From positions 112,670-176,669 of the forward strand of contig CAYUEN010000001.1 in the NCBI GenBank assembly GCA_964443745.1: a stretch of 64,000 nucleotides of DNA. The letters are read 5' to 3'. Position 1 is the stretch's first letter; the number at the start of each line of letters is the position of its first letter. Below, piece after piece: positions 31,909-41,806 of the stretch. The notes under the pieces are model-generated. The model did not search any database and was not told where the DNA came from. It was given only the letters and a program-made list of their open reading frames with translations. The position numbers and the translations under genes are program-made. This stretch comes from CAYUEN01 sp964443745. Its GTDB lineage: Bacteria; Campylobacterota; Campylobacteria; Campylobacterales; QNZT01.

Positions 31909-34255
31909 TATACGTTTTTTGGGTGTGGACGGCAGCAAGAGCCAAAAGAGAGGAGGTTCAAGCGTAGAGGTCGGACGCGGCGTCGTCGTCGATGCGGGAA
32001 ACCTCATCCAGAGCCTGGGAGAGGAGGCGGTGAAAATCGAGCATATCTTCCTCACCCACTCCCATCTGGACCATATCAACGATCTTCCCTATCTGATCGA
32101 ATCTTTCTACGAGAAGAGGATGGCGCCTCTGAAAATATACGCCCTGCCAGAAACGATCGAAACGCTTCGCCGTTCGCTCTTCAACTGGGAAATATGGCCC
32201 GATTTCGAAGAGATCTCCCTGTGGGAGGATGCCGGCAGGAGTGCGATCGAATTCATCCGTGTCCAACCGGGAAAACACTACCATTTCGAAGATGTTTCGC
32301 TCGAACCGATAAGACTCAACCACACCGTTCCCACTTGCGGGTACGTGATCACGAAAGGGAGTTTCAAGACACTCTATGCGACCGATACCTATCTGAGCGA
32401 ATCGATCGTGCAGACGTTGCGAAAGGATCCGGATATCACTTCGCTGATCGTCGACTGCTCCTTTCCTTCCGCTATGGAGTCGCTCGCCAAAAAGAGCAAA
32501 CATCTCACGCCCGCACTCATAGCGTCGCTTCGAGAAAGTATCGGTAGAAAGATAGAACTCTACATCACCCATATCAAACCCCAATACAGGACGGAAGTGG
32601 TTTCGGAACTGAAAGGAATGGATCTTTTCAAAGACGGCGGAAGGGTGGTGGAGAATATGGAGTACCTCTATCATGAAGGGTTCGGAGAGTACGAGAGCGA
32701 TCATGCCCATATCATCAAACTACTGGCCAAAGAGAAGAATATCGATCAGATTTTCAAAACGATTCTGCTCGAAGCGATGAAGTACACCAAAAGCGAAGGG
32801 GGGACGATCTATCTCAAGGAGAAAGACGCCCTCAAGTTCAAGGTGGTCGTCAATCAGGAGTTGGGAATTTTCGAAAGCGATATCGACTGGCCGAAAGTGC
32901 CGCTCTACAAAGATGGAAAACCCAACCGCACGAACGTCTCCGCACTCTGCGCGCTCGAAAAAGAGGTGATCGCCATCGAAGACGTCTATCATGAAAGCGG
33001 GTACGATTTTTCGGGAATGAAGGCGTTCGATGCCAAAAACGGCTACCGCTCCCGTTCGATGCTCGTGATTCCGATGCTAGATCATGAAGAGAATTTGATC
33101 GGGGTATTGCAACTTATCAACAAAAAAAGTGGTATGAAGATCGGCTCCTATCATCCCAAAGAGATCGAAACGACACTCGCTTATGCCGCCTACGCCGCGG
33201 TGGCGTTGACCAAAATGCAACTGGTGGAGGATCTGGAAGATCTGCTGCTTTCGTTCATGCGCTCCATCGCCTATGCGATCGGAGAGAAATCCGCCTACGG
33301 ATATGCGCATATCAACCGGGTTTCGGATCTGATGGATATGATCGCCAGAAGCGTACATCGAGACGATGGGAGATACGGCGGGATTCGTTATTCGCGCGAT
33401 GAATTCAGGGAGTTGAGAATCGCAGCATTGGTGCACGATATCGGAAAGATCGCGATTCCCGACTATATCCTGGATAAAGAGACCAAACTTCAAACACTGC
33501 ATGATCGTATCCATGAGATCAGGGAGCGTTTTTTGAACGCGATTCACCAGCAAAAAATCGAACTGCTCGAACTGGAGGTAGCAAGCCTCAAAAAGGAGGT
33601 CGAGATCGATTTGGTATCGGTACGTGATGCATATCATAAAGAGATCGGGAGTTTGATCGAAGATCTTGCGTTCGTGGAGCGGGTCAATCAGCCGGTCGGA
33701 TGTCTGAGCGATGAAGATTTGAAGAGAATCGAAGCGATCAGTCGGAGATATTATGTGTTGGATGGCAGGAGAGTGCCGTTGTTGAGCCAAGATGAGGTGG
33801 AAAATCTCTCGATAAGAGTGGGGAGTTTGAGTCGAAAGGAGAAGGAGATCGTCAATGCACATGCCAAGATCGGTTACGAAATGCTTCGAAAACTCAATTT
33901 CCCCCAGAAATTTCAACGTGTGCCGCTCATTGCCGGATTCCATCACGAAAAACTCAACGGAAAGGGATATCCGATGGGATTGGTTGCCGACCAGATTCCC
34001 CTGGAGGTGAGGATGTTGACGATCGCCGATATTTTCGAAGCGCTCACGGCGATCGACAGGCCGTACAAAAGAGGAAAAAGTGTGGAAGAGGCGATAGAGA
34101 TTATGGAAAAAATGGCTCAAGATGGAGAGATCGATGCGGATTTGGTTCACTTTCTCAAAATAAACGGCATTTTCCACAGATACGAAAAGCGTTTTCTTAA
34201 AAGCGGACAAAACGATCTGCAAGTTCTGCTTGCATCCGAGAGTGTGAATGGGTAG
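31895..34255 (+). CDS. Class II cyclic-nucleotide phosphodiesterase fused to GAF and HD-GYP
   Basis: A soluble 786-residue fusion. Residues about 1-265 are a metallo-beta-lactamase fold of the class II (yeast PDE1/CpdP) cAMP phosphodiesterase type: metal motif LTHSHLDHIND (about 52-62), FNWEIWPDF, HLTPALIASL and YITHIKP. Residues about 270-445 look like a GAF domain. Residues about 450-770 form an HD-GYP domain with VHDIGKIAIPD and HHEKLNGKGYP, split by about 110 extra helical residues. The head should hydrolyse cAMP and the tail c-di-GMP. It overlaps the adenylyl cyclase by 14 nt, so maker and breaker of cAMP are translated together. Activity of each module is inferred from conserved motifs. 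Confidence 0.9.
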   Translation: MIRNDIRFLGVDGSKSQKRGGSSVEVGRGVVVDAGNLIQSLGEEAVKIEHIFLTHSHLDHINDLPYLIESFYEKRMAPLKIYALPETIETLRRSLFNWEIWPDFEEISLWEDAGRSAIEFIRVQPGKHYHFEDVSLEPIRLNHTVPTCGYVITKGSFKTLYATDTYLSESIVQTLRKDPDITSLIVDCSFPSAMESLAKKSKHLTPALIASLRESIGRKIELYITHIKPQYRTEVVSELKGMDLFKDGGRVVENMEYLYHEGFGEYESDHAHIIKLLAKEKNIDQIFKTILLEAMKYTKSEGGTIYLKEKDALKFKVVVNQELGIFESDIDWPKVPLYKDGKPNRTNVSALCALEKEVIAIEDVYHESGYDFSGMKAFDAKNGYRSRSMLVIPMLDHEENLIGVLQLINKKSGMKIGSYHPKEIETTLAYAAYAAVALTKMQLVEDLEDLLLSFMRSIAYAIGEKSAYGYAHINRVSDLMDMIARSVHRDDGRYGGIRYSRDEFRELRIAALVHDIGKIAIPDYILDKETKLQTLHDRIHEIRERFLNAIHQQKIELLELEVASLKKEVEIDLVSVRDAYHKEIGSLIEDLAFVERVNQPVGCLSDEDLKRIEAISRRYYVLDGRRVPLLSQDEVENLSIRVGSLSRKEKEIVNAHAKIGYEMLRKLNFPQKFQRVPLIAGFHHEKLNGKGYPMGLVADQIPLEVRMLTIADIFEALTAIDRPYKRGKSVEEAIEIMEKMAQDGEIDADLVHFLKINGIFHRYEKRFLKSGQNDLQVLLASESVNG

Positions 34256-34358
34256 TTTGGAAACTTCGGAAAGAAATTGTTGACTTTTTTTCGATAAAAG
34301 CTCCTTTTTGGTATGAATCTTCCGATATTCGTGTAGATTTTACTATGAGGCTCTCAGA

Positions 34359-37300
34359 ATGCGAAATATTGCGATATCACTCCTCTTTTTTCTTTGGGCG
34401 ATGATACCCTCGATGGTATGGGGTTTTCCATTTGATTCGGCATCGTGTCAAAACAGCCAAGAGGTCACATTGAGCGATGCACTCGGTTATACGCATGAGG
34501 ATACGCTCTCGTCCCTCAACCATACCGACTACTACCATCTCGTAGCGCCAAAGAGCGGTAGCTATCGGATAGATCTTGAGCGTCTCTTTGGTAACGGAAA
34601 CGTCAAAATCGAAGCGATCTCTTCATGTAGACAAAACCATGATCGTTTTTTCAAGGACAACTCCGCACACAATCTTAAATCACACACCGTAATTCTCAAA
34701 AAAAACCAGGATATCTATTTGAGAATATGGCATGACTTTGGCAATACACAAAGGTCATATCGATTGAGTATACAGGCAACACCGCTCTCTTCAAAGAGTC
34801 TGGAGCGAAGGGTTTCATCCGGCCTCGACGATGCCGAAGAGAAGCACAATGGAAAAATGTATCTCAACAGCAGCGATCTGGAACTTGTCAGAGACGGCTC
34901 CAATCAGGTCGTCGGAATACGGTTTCGCGATATTTCCATACCCAAAGGATCGCGGATCGTGCATGCTTATGTGCGTTTTACCGTGGATGAAAAGACACGC
35001 GAAAGAACCTCTTTGCGAATCTACGGCGAAAAATCGGCCCAAGCCTCCCACTATCGAAATGCCAAGCACGATATTACCGACAGAGCGAAAACCAGCCATT
35101 ATGCAGCCTGGCAACCCGCCTCGTGGAAAAAAATCGGTGAATCGGGAAAAAAAGAGCGTACACCCGATCTGGCTTCCATCGTGCAGGAAATCGTAGATCA
35201 GAAGGGGTGGAAAAACGGAAATCCACTTGCGTTCATCATCGAAGGAAGCGGAAAACGGGTCGCCGTCTCATACGAAGGAAACGCCCAAAAAGCGCCGTTG
35301 TTGCAGATCGAATATCTAAGCGGAAATACTTCCGACGACAACGCCACCTCGGGTGAGAGCGAGCCGGCTTGTTATATGATGACGGACAATACCCGCAGTA
35401 TCTACACGATCCATCCGGATCCGAATGCGGATCCATTGCCTTCGGCGACTTCCGAAACGATCGATAGAAAGTTGAAAAGCGAAGGAAGTGCCTATCGTGC
35501 GAGCGACGGTATGGTATACGCTTTCGATAGTTTGGACGACGAGGATCAGGATATCGATCTTTATCTTATCGATCCCAAGACGGGAAAGCAACGCAAAATC
35601 AAAGAGAACCTCTTTTACGGAACGGTGGAGGGGGCGGAATTTTATCTTGATCCCGCTTCACATACCGAAACGCTCTATCTTCTTTCTCATGAACACCATA
35701 CCAAATTGTACGCGTTCGAGCCCAACAACGGCTGGAGGCTCAAGAGCGGCTATCCCAAATCGGTTTCCGGAGATACGAACAGACTCGCGAGTCTGGCGAT
35801 CGATCCGCGTAGCGGAGAAGCCTATGCGACGCTCGATTACCAATACGACCACAAGCCTCCAAAACTCTATCGTATCGACCTTTCCACGGGACATACCACA
35901 CTCTTGACCTCTTTTTCGTCGGTAGTGGACGCGGAGGGGTTGGCTTTCGGTTCGGACAACAGACTCTATGTGGAAGGAGACAGCCAGCATAGACTCTATA
36001 TGATCGATCCGGTCACCGGAGACCTCACACCGGCGGCGATTTTGCCAAAAAGCGGGGATATCGAAGCGGTCTCATGCGATGGGGGTGCGGAGTTTACGAT
36101 CGTTACCGTAAGCGATGCGAACGTGACGGAAGGAGACAGCGGCGAACACAATCTCACTTTCTTCGTCTCCTTGAACAAACCGGCACCTCAGGCGATCAGT
36201 TTCGTATATAGCACGAAAGAGGGCAACGCGACGGCAGGAGAGGATTATATCGCCGAAACGAACCAGAGTGTGACGATTCCAGCCGGTGAGCAAAACGCCA
36301 CGATCGCGATCAGGGTAGTGGGAGATAAAAAATACGAAGGAGACGAATCCTTTTCGCTTCTACTCTCCCATCCCATCCATGCCATTTTTGCGCGCAACGA
36401 GGCGATCGGCCATATAATCGACGACGATCCCAGGGGGATAGGGGTGTCGGGTTGCGTTTTCAACGATGCCAATACCAACGGAATAAAAGATAGAGGCGAA
36501 GGCGGTATCGGAGCGGATGTGGTGGTGAAACTCTGCAAGGAGGGGAGTGTGATCGATCGCTTTTTCGTTCCCAAGGAGAGTGCCGATGGGGCCTATCGGT
36601 TCGAAGGGCTTTCGGAAGGCAACTATACGATACTGGAGGATGAGCGCAACAGCAGTGATTGTGGGGAGGTTTCGGATCCCAAGGGGTGGAGCTCTTCGAC
36701 TCCGAATGTATATCGTATCACACTGAAAGAGGCGTCGGTTTCCGATCTGAATTTCGGGGATTTCAAAGAGTCGCATACCCCGATCGGCTGTATCCAGGAT
36801 GGATTGCTTTTCCAAAACGATCCGAGCGACACCTATCAGCTCGACATCGTCACGGCCGGTATGACGAAGATGAACCGACTCCCCTCCTATATCAATGCGG
36901 CGGGTTACAACCCATTGGACGGCTATGTCTGGGGTTACGACCAGAGCCGGCGAGATGGCACGCTTTTGAGAGTGGGGCGGGATGGAGCGCGTTACGATCT
37001 TAGATCTTTCGGTCCCATCGAAGGGCTGGGCGGTAGTTTCATCACCGGTGACGTGAATGAGGATGGAGAGCTCTTCTTATTGCAAAACAGCAAGCCCCGA
37101 CATGTCTACGTCATCGATTTGGATCAAAACAGTTCTTTGTATCTGAAGATCAAAAGAGAGTTCGATCTGGATCGTAGCTTCAACGACGTGAGTATCGCCG
37201 ACTGGGCTTTCAACCCCAAAGACGGCAAACTCTATGGTGTCAACTACGGTGCAAAAGGCAAAAGCAAGCATCTGTATCGCATCGATCCTAAAAATGGTGA

Positions 37301-39722
37301 TGTCATTGATCTTGGCGATCTCGGACTCGATGGTATCAAAGCGGGTTTCGGTGCCGTTTTTTTCGATGAAAAGGGGTATTTTTATATTTACAACAACTAT
37401 AGTGGAAAGATCTATCGGATCGATTTAAGAGATCCTTCCCATCCGATTCCCACAGCGGTACTCTTTTCGGAAAACAACTATCAGGTCAAAAAAAACGACG
37501 GTGCCCGCTGTACCCATATCGGGATCGGACCGCGGTACGATTTTGGGGATGCGCCGAAGCGATACGGAGAGGCTTCCCACCTGATCGACGAAAACTTGAC
37601 GCTGGGAGAGTATATCGATCATGAAAGTCAAAGCGTTTTCAGTACGGATGCAATGGGAGATGACGCCAACAAAACCGACGACGAGGATGCGATCACGAAA
37701 GTCGATCCGCTTTGGATCGGGGATAGTGAATATCATCTTCGAATCACTTTGAAAGATAGAGACTCCAGAGCCGCGTGGCTGAAGGGGTGGATCGACCTGG
37801 ATGGGGACGGCCGTTTCGAGAGCGATGAGGCCTCGAGCGTCGCGGTGACGGGATCGGGTGGATATTCCCTTCGATGGCAGCTTTCGGGAAAGAGGATAAA
37901 GCCCGGCAAAAGCTTTTTGCGAATCAGACTCTCTTCCGATCGGTATCTGCAGGCGACCGGTTTGGCTACGGATGGCGAGGTGGAGGATTATACGATCGAA
38001 ATCAAACAGCCCCAAAACCGTTTCAATATGTGGGATGCGGATATTCCCTCCTCTCCACTGCCTTCCAGATCGCAACAGGTGATCAAAACCAAACGGGCGG
38101 GAGCTTCCATCAGACTCTATCTGGCTTCACTGAAGGCGGACTATTCGTCGCTTACACCCAATGTCTATCACCACGTCCAAGCGGCGATTTTTGCCGGAAG
38201 CGAAAAATTGACGAACTGGGTAGACGTGGATGCTCTCGAACCGGTATCCTCCTTCGTTCCCAATCCGGTCATGATCGTACCGATTACCTTTACGCTGCCT
38301 TCCGGCAAAGCTTACAAAGAAGCCAGAGGTGTATTGCGCTATCTGGATGAAGAAAATCGTACCAGAGAGCTCAATACGACGGATGTTTTCACTATCCGGC
38401 CCGATCGCTACCGTCTCTTTCTCTCTCCTTCTTCCGGACTTAAAGCGGGTGAAGATTTCAATCTTACGGTCGAAGCGATCGATGTTTCCGGACATATCGT
38501 GGACAATTACGAAGAGGATTTCAACAGATCGTATCTGATCGACTACAAGGAGCGAAAACCAAACTGTACAAAAGGAGATCTCGATCTAAGCGGAGCCGAT
38601 TTCCATCGGGGAAGGATCGTGAAAACGACACACTATACCGAGACGGGCGTAGTGGATTTGAATATTTCGGAGATTTTGGGGGCGGAGTATGCCATCGTCG
38701 ATGCGAACGACACCCAAGAATCCGATCGGTTGATTCCAGAAGTGACGAAGCGTATCGAAATCGCGCCCGACAAAATCGTATTGGATTGGCAATTTTCACC
38801 GGCTGCCGGAGGTAGAACTTTCTACGCCAATGAACCCGACAAAATGGGGGCCTCTTTCGACGTATCGATGAGTGTGGTGGGCAAAGATGGAAACGTACTC
38901 AAAAACTTTTCCGGAGGTTGCTACGCCAAAGATGTGGATGTGGCGATGAAGATGGATCTAAACGGTCAGAAAATAGAGACACTCACGTTGCTGATCGACG
39001 ATCTGAATACAAGTACGATCGAGCAGCATCTCGATCTGAGTCTGCCGCTGGATCCTTCGCAAAGAACGCTCACGCACAGAACCCCCAGGGATCGATTTGT
39101 CGATGGGGCGAGCAATGAACATTTGAAATTCAATTTTACCAGGGTGGCGAACAAGGCGCTCAATCCCGTAACGATGACGATTCATGATGTGAACGTCACG
39201 GATGGAACGCTCACGCAGGTAACCGATAAAAACGCCTCCGTGACTTTCTATTTCGGTCGCGCACATGCGATCAACCAGAGCGCTGTGGGAAAGGAGATGA
39301 ACGCGACGATAGACTATGAAGTCTACTGCAAGGAGTGCAACAAGACGGCGTTTGGTATAGAAGGGCTCAAAGAGAGCAGAGATTCTATCTATTGGTATAT
39401 CATCGAGCCGACATCCGGATGCGATCTGGAGAGTGCTGCGCAGACGATCGCACTCTATAGAGGAGTTCGTTCGATCACGAAACTCAATGCGACGACGCTG
39501 AACATCAAAGCGAACAAAGTGCCACAGAAAAACATCATCAAATATACGCCCAAATCCTATCTACGTTACAACAGATACAGTGCTTCGGTACAGGCACATC
39601 GGTTCCATATCGGGTTTGTGCCCAAAAGTGCCGGAAAATGGATCGGAAAAGGGAAGTTGGGTATGACGGTGGATATGAAAGTTTCAAAAAGAAGAGTTTA
39701 CCAGCAGAAGCTGGATTGGTAA
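34359..39722 (+). CDS. Very large secreted MshQ-like protein (PPC, Calx-beta, SdrD-B, GEVED, DUF6701-type)
   Basis: A 1787-residue exported protein (signal peptide 1-22). Order seen: a pre-peptidase-C-like domain (about 25-150), a DNRLRE/CBM-like beta domain (about 155-325), a propeller-like region (about 335-585), Calx-beta (about 590-690, VTEGDSGEHNLTFFV), an SdrD-B/prealbumin-like domain (about 695-795, GCVFNDANTNGIKDRGEGG), a second propeller-like region (about 805-1050), a GEVED domain (about 1055-1210, YDFGDAPKRYG to DGEVEDYTIEI) and a C-terminal DUF6701-like part with FTIRPDRYRLFLSP. The last 300 residues parallel the 18402 product and end in KLDW. Probably a pilus-linked or surface adhesin. 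A 103-nt AT-rich gap precedes it. Confidence 0.82.
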   Translation: MRNIAISLLFFLWAMIPSMVWGFPFDSASCQNSQEVTLSDALGYTHEDTLSSLNHTDYYHLVAPKSGSYRIDLERLFGNGNVKIEAISSCRQNHDRFFKDNSAHNLKSHTVILKKNQDIYLRIWHDFGNTQRSYRLSIQATPLSSKSLERRVSSGLDDAEEKHNGKMYLNSSDLELVRDGSNQVVGIRFRDISIPKGSRIVHAYVRFTVDEKTRERTSLRIYGEKSAQASHYRNAKHDITDRAKTSHYAAWQPASWKKIGESGKKERTPDLASIVQEIVDQKGWKNGNPLAFIIEGSGKRVAVSYEGNAQKAPLLQIEYLSGNTSDDNATSGESEPACYMMTDNTRSIYTIHPDPNADPLPSATSETIDRKLKSEGSAYRASDGMVYAFDSLDDEDQDIDLYLIDPKTGKQRKIKENLFYGTVEGAEFYLDPASHTETLYLLSHEHHTKLYAFEPNNGWRLKSGYPKSVSGDTNRLASLAIDPRSGEAYATLDYQYDHKPPKLYRIDLSTGHTTLLTSFSSVVDAEGLAFGSDNRLYVEGDSQHRLYMIDPVTGDLTPAAILPKSGDIEAVSCDGGAEFTIVTVSDANVTEGDSGEHNLTFFVSLNKPAPQAISFVYSTKEGNATAGEDYIAETNQSVTIPAGEQNATIAIRVVGDKKYEGDESFSLLLSHPIHAIFARNEAIGHIIDDDPRGIGVSGCVFNDANTNGIKDRGEGGIGADVVVKLCKEGSVIDRFFVPKESADGAYRFEGLSEGNYTILEDERNSSDCGEVSDPKGWSSSTPNVYRITLKEASVSDLNFGDFKESHTPIGCIQDGLLFQNDPSDTYQLDIVTAGMTKMNRLPSYINAAGYNPLDGYVWGYDQSRRDGTLLRVGRDGARYDLRSFGPIEGLGGSFITGDVNEDGELFLLQNSKPRHVYVIDLDQNSSLYLKIKREFDLDRSFNDVSIADWAFNPKDGKLYGVNYGAKGKSKHLYRIDPKNGDVIDLGDLGLDGIKAGFGAVFFDEKGYFYIYNNYSGKIYRIDLRDPSHPIPTAVLFSENNYQVKKNDGARCTHIGIGPRYDFGDAPKRYGEASHLIDENLTLGEYIDHESQSVFSTDAMGDDANKTDDEDAITKVDPLWIGDSEYHLRITLKDRDSRAAWLKGWIDLDGDGRFESDEASSVAVTGSGGYSLRWQLSGKRIKPGKSFLRIRLSSDRYLQATGLATDGEVEDYTIEIKQPQNRFNMWDADIPSSPLPSRSQQVIKTKRAGASIRLYLASLKADYSSLTPNVYHHVQAAIFAGSEKLTNWVDVDALEPVSSFVPNPVMIVPITFTLPSGKAYKEARGVLRYLDEENRTRELNTTDVFTIRPDRYRLFLSPSSGLKAGEDFNLTVEAIDVSGHIVDNYEEDFNRSYLIDYKERKPNCTKGDLDLSGADFHRGRIVKTTHYTETGVVDLNISEILGAEYAIVDANDTQESDRLIPEVTKRIEIAPDKIVLDWQFSPAAGGRTFYANEPDKMGASFDVSMSVVGKDGNVLKNFSGGCYAKDVDVAMKMDLNGQKIETLTLLIDDLNTSTIEQHLDLSLPLDPSQRTLTHRTPRDRFVDGASNEHLKFNFTRVANKALNPVTMTIHDVNVTDGTLTQVTDKNASVTFYFGRAHAINQSAVGKEMNATIDYEVYCKECNKTAFGIEGLKESRDSIYWYIIEPTSGCDLESAAQTIALYRGVRSITKLNATTLNIKANKVPQKNIIKYTPKSYLRYNRYSASVQAHRFHIGFVPKSAGKWIGKGKLGMTVDMKVSKRRVYQQKLDW

Positions 39723-39755
39723 AAAAAAGGGTGAAGCCAAAAGGCTTCACCCTTT
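39721..39755. terminator. Bidirectional terminator between MshQ-like gene and groEL
   Basis: AAAGGGTGAAGCC (39726-39738), loop AAAA, GGCTTCACCCTTT (39743-39755): a perfect 13-bp stem. On the minus strand it is followed by T-run 39728-39721, giving a good groEL terminator; on the plus strand the T-run is short. Confidence 0.88.
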
Positions 39756-39774
39756 GCCGTGAAAGAGGGGAAGA

Positions 39775-41409
39775 TTACATCATCCCCGGCATACCTCCCA
39801 TGCCTCCCATATCGGGTGCAGGTGCCGCCGGTTTCTCCTCCTTGATCTCGCTTACGGTCGCTTCCGTAGTCAGCAGCAGGCTGGAGACGGAAACGGCGTT
39901 TTGGAGTGCGATTCTCTCGACCTTGACCGGATCGATGATACCCGCTTCGAACATATCGACATATTCGCCAGTGGCGGCGTTGAATCCGTAGTTCGGATCT
40001 TCGTTCGCTTCGACGTTGTTCGCGACGACCCCCGGATCGAAGCCGGCATTTTCTGCGATTTGCTTGAGTGGCGCCTTGACGGCACGTTTGACGATTTCGG
40101 CACCGATCGCTTCGTCTCCGTCGAGTTCGAGAGCGACTCTGGAGCTAGCGAGCAGTAGCGCCGCACCACCACCGATGACGATACCCTCTTCGACGGCCGC
40201 TTTGGTCGCGCTCAGGGCGTCGTCGACACGATCTTTCTTCTCTTTCATCTCCGTTTCGGTCGCGGCACCCACTTTGATGACGGCGACACCGCCGCTGAGT
40301 TTCGCGAGTCTCTCCTGCAGTTTCTCTTTGTCGTATTCGCTGGAAGTCTCTTCGATCTGCGCTTTGATCTGTTTGACGCGCGCTTCGATCGCCGCCTTGT
40401 CACCGGCACCGTTGACGATCGTGGTGTTGTCCTTGTCGATGACGACCGAACCGGCCTGACCGAGATCGTCGATCGTTGCGCTCTCGAGCGTGCGTCCGAG
40501 CTCTTCGCTGATCACCTGACCTCCCGTAAGGATCGCGATATCTTCGAGCATCGCCTTTCTGCGATCACCGAATCCGGGCGCTTTGACCGCGGCGATATTC
40601 AAAACGCCTCTGAGTTTGTTGACGACCAGAGTGGCGAGCGCCTCGCCTTCGATATCCTCCGCGATGATCAACAGGGGTTTGCCCGTCTTTTGAATCTGCT
40701 CGAGTACGGGAAGCAGATCTTTGAGATTGGAGACCTTCTTGTCGTACAGAAGAATGAAAGGATTCTCCAATACCGTCTCCATCTTTTCCGTATCGGTGAC
40801 GAAGTAAGGAGAGAGATAGCCTCTGTCAAACTGCATACCTTCTACCACGTCGAGTTCGTCTTCGATACCTTTCGCTTCTTCGACCGTGATGACGCCGTCT
40901 TTACCGACTTTGTCCATCGCATCCGCGATCAGATCACCGATCTTGGTATCGTTGTTGGCGGAGATGGAGGCGACTTGCGCGATCTCTTTCTTGTCTTTGA
41001 CCTCTTTTGCGATCTTTTTCAATTCGGCGATGATCGCTTCGGCCGCCTTGTCCATACCGCGTTTGACTTCGATCGGATTGGCACCTGCCGTGATATTGCG
41101 CAATCCCTCTTTGAAGATCGCGTTTGCAAGGACCGTGGCTGTTGTCGTACCGTCACCCGCTTCGTCCGCCGTTTTGGAAGCGACCTCTTTGACAAGCTGG
41201 GCTCCCATATTTTCGATCGTATCGGCCAGTTCGATCTCACGTGCGACGGATACACCGTCTTTGGTGATATTCGGTGCGCCAAAACTCTTCTGGATCAGAA
41301 CGTTGCGACCTCTTGGTCCCATCGTTACCTTCACGGCGTCGTTGAGTTTTTTGACACCCTCGTAGAGTGTGTTTCTTGCGTTATCTGAAAAATGGATCTC
41401 TTTTGCCAT
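39775..41409 (-). CDS. groEL: 60-kDa chaperonin GroEL
   Basis: GroEL forms the tetradecameric folding chamber with GroES. The 544-residue protein has the family hallmarks: GPRGRNVLIQKSFGAP (about 31-46), the ATP-binding DGTTTATVLA (about 86-95), KAPGFGDRRKAMLEDIAILTGG (about 276-297), EEGIVIGGGAALL (about 404-416) and the flexible GGMGGMPGMM tail. Length is standard. It follows groES by 15 nt and is read from the promoter upstream of groES. Single copy in the window. Confidence 0.98.
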   Translation of the reverse strand: MAKEIHFSDNARNTLYEGVKKLNDAVKVTMGPRGRNVLIQKSFGAPNITKDGVSVAREIELADTIENMGAQLVKEVASKTADEAGDGTTTATVLANAIFKEGLRNITAGANPIEVKRGMDKAAEAIIAELKKIAKEVKDKKEIAQVASISANNDTKIGDLIADAMDKVGKDGVITVEEAKGIEDELDVVEGMQFDRGYLSPYFVTDTEKMETVLENPFILLYDKKVSNLKDLLPVLEQIQKTGKPLLIIAEDIEGEALATLVVNKLRGVLNIAAVKAPGFGDRRKAMLEDIAILTGGQVISEELGRTLESATIDDLGQAGSVVIDKDNTTIVNGAGDKAAIEARVKQIKAQIEETSSEYDKEKLQERLAKLSGGVAVIKVGAATETEMKEKKDRVDDALSATKAAVEEGIVIGGGAALLLASSRVALELDGDEAIGAEIVKRAVKAPLKQIAENAGFDPGVVANNVEANEDPNYGFNAATGEYVDMFEAGIIDPVKVERIALQNAVSVSSLLLTTEATVSEIKEEKPAAPAPDMGGMGGMPGMM

Positions 41410-41424
41410 CTTGTTCCCCCTTCT

Positions 41425-41694
41425 TTATTTTAAAATTCCGAGAATATCGTCGGTATTGAGTACAAGGTGTTCTTCACCCTCGAGATTGATCTCTGTACCG
41501 GAGTATTTGGCGAACACTACCGTATCGCCTTCTTTGATTTCACCCTCTTCAGCGACTTCGCTGCTTACGGCCAGGACGGTTCCTGTCAAAGGTTTCTCTT
41601 TCGCATTGTCGGGAATGATGATCCCACTCGCGGTCTTGGCTTCTTCCTCTACACGTTTGACTAAAACACGTTGACCCAATGGTTGAAAGCTCAT
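41425..41694 (-). CDS. groES: 10-kDa co-chaperonin GroES
   Basis: GroES caps GroEL. The 89-residue protein shows FQPLGQRVLVKRVEEEAKT (N-terminal), the mobile loop region SGIIIPDNAKEKP and the C-terminal GEEHLVLNTDDILGIL. ATG 41694 has SD AAGGAG at 6-nt spacing. Transcription is from a near-consensus sigma-70 promoter at 41780-41752, and a HAIR-like repeat lies further upstream. Confidence 0.97.
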   Translation of the reverse strand: MSFQPLGQRVLVKRVEEEAKTASGIIIPDNAKEKPLTGTVLAVSSEVAEEGEIKEGDTVVFAKYSGTEINLEGEEHLVLNTDDILGILK

Positions 41695-41751
41695 GTTGAC
41701 TCCTTATTTATCATATTTGATTTTGTAGGCATTGCGTTTAATTGCATCAGA

Positions 41752-41780
41752 ATTCTACAACAAAAAATGGTAAATGTCAA
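41752..41780 (-). promoter_or_regulatory. groESL sigma-70 promoter
   Basis: On the minus strand TTGACA (41780-41775), 17-nt spacer, TAGAAT (41757-41752), giving a start near 41745 and a leader of about 50 nt before groES. A very AT-rich tract lies upstream, as an UP element would. Confidence 0.8.
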
Positions 41781-41806
41781 GAGGTTTAATGATATTTTTT
41801 ATAATA

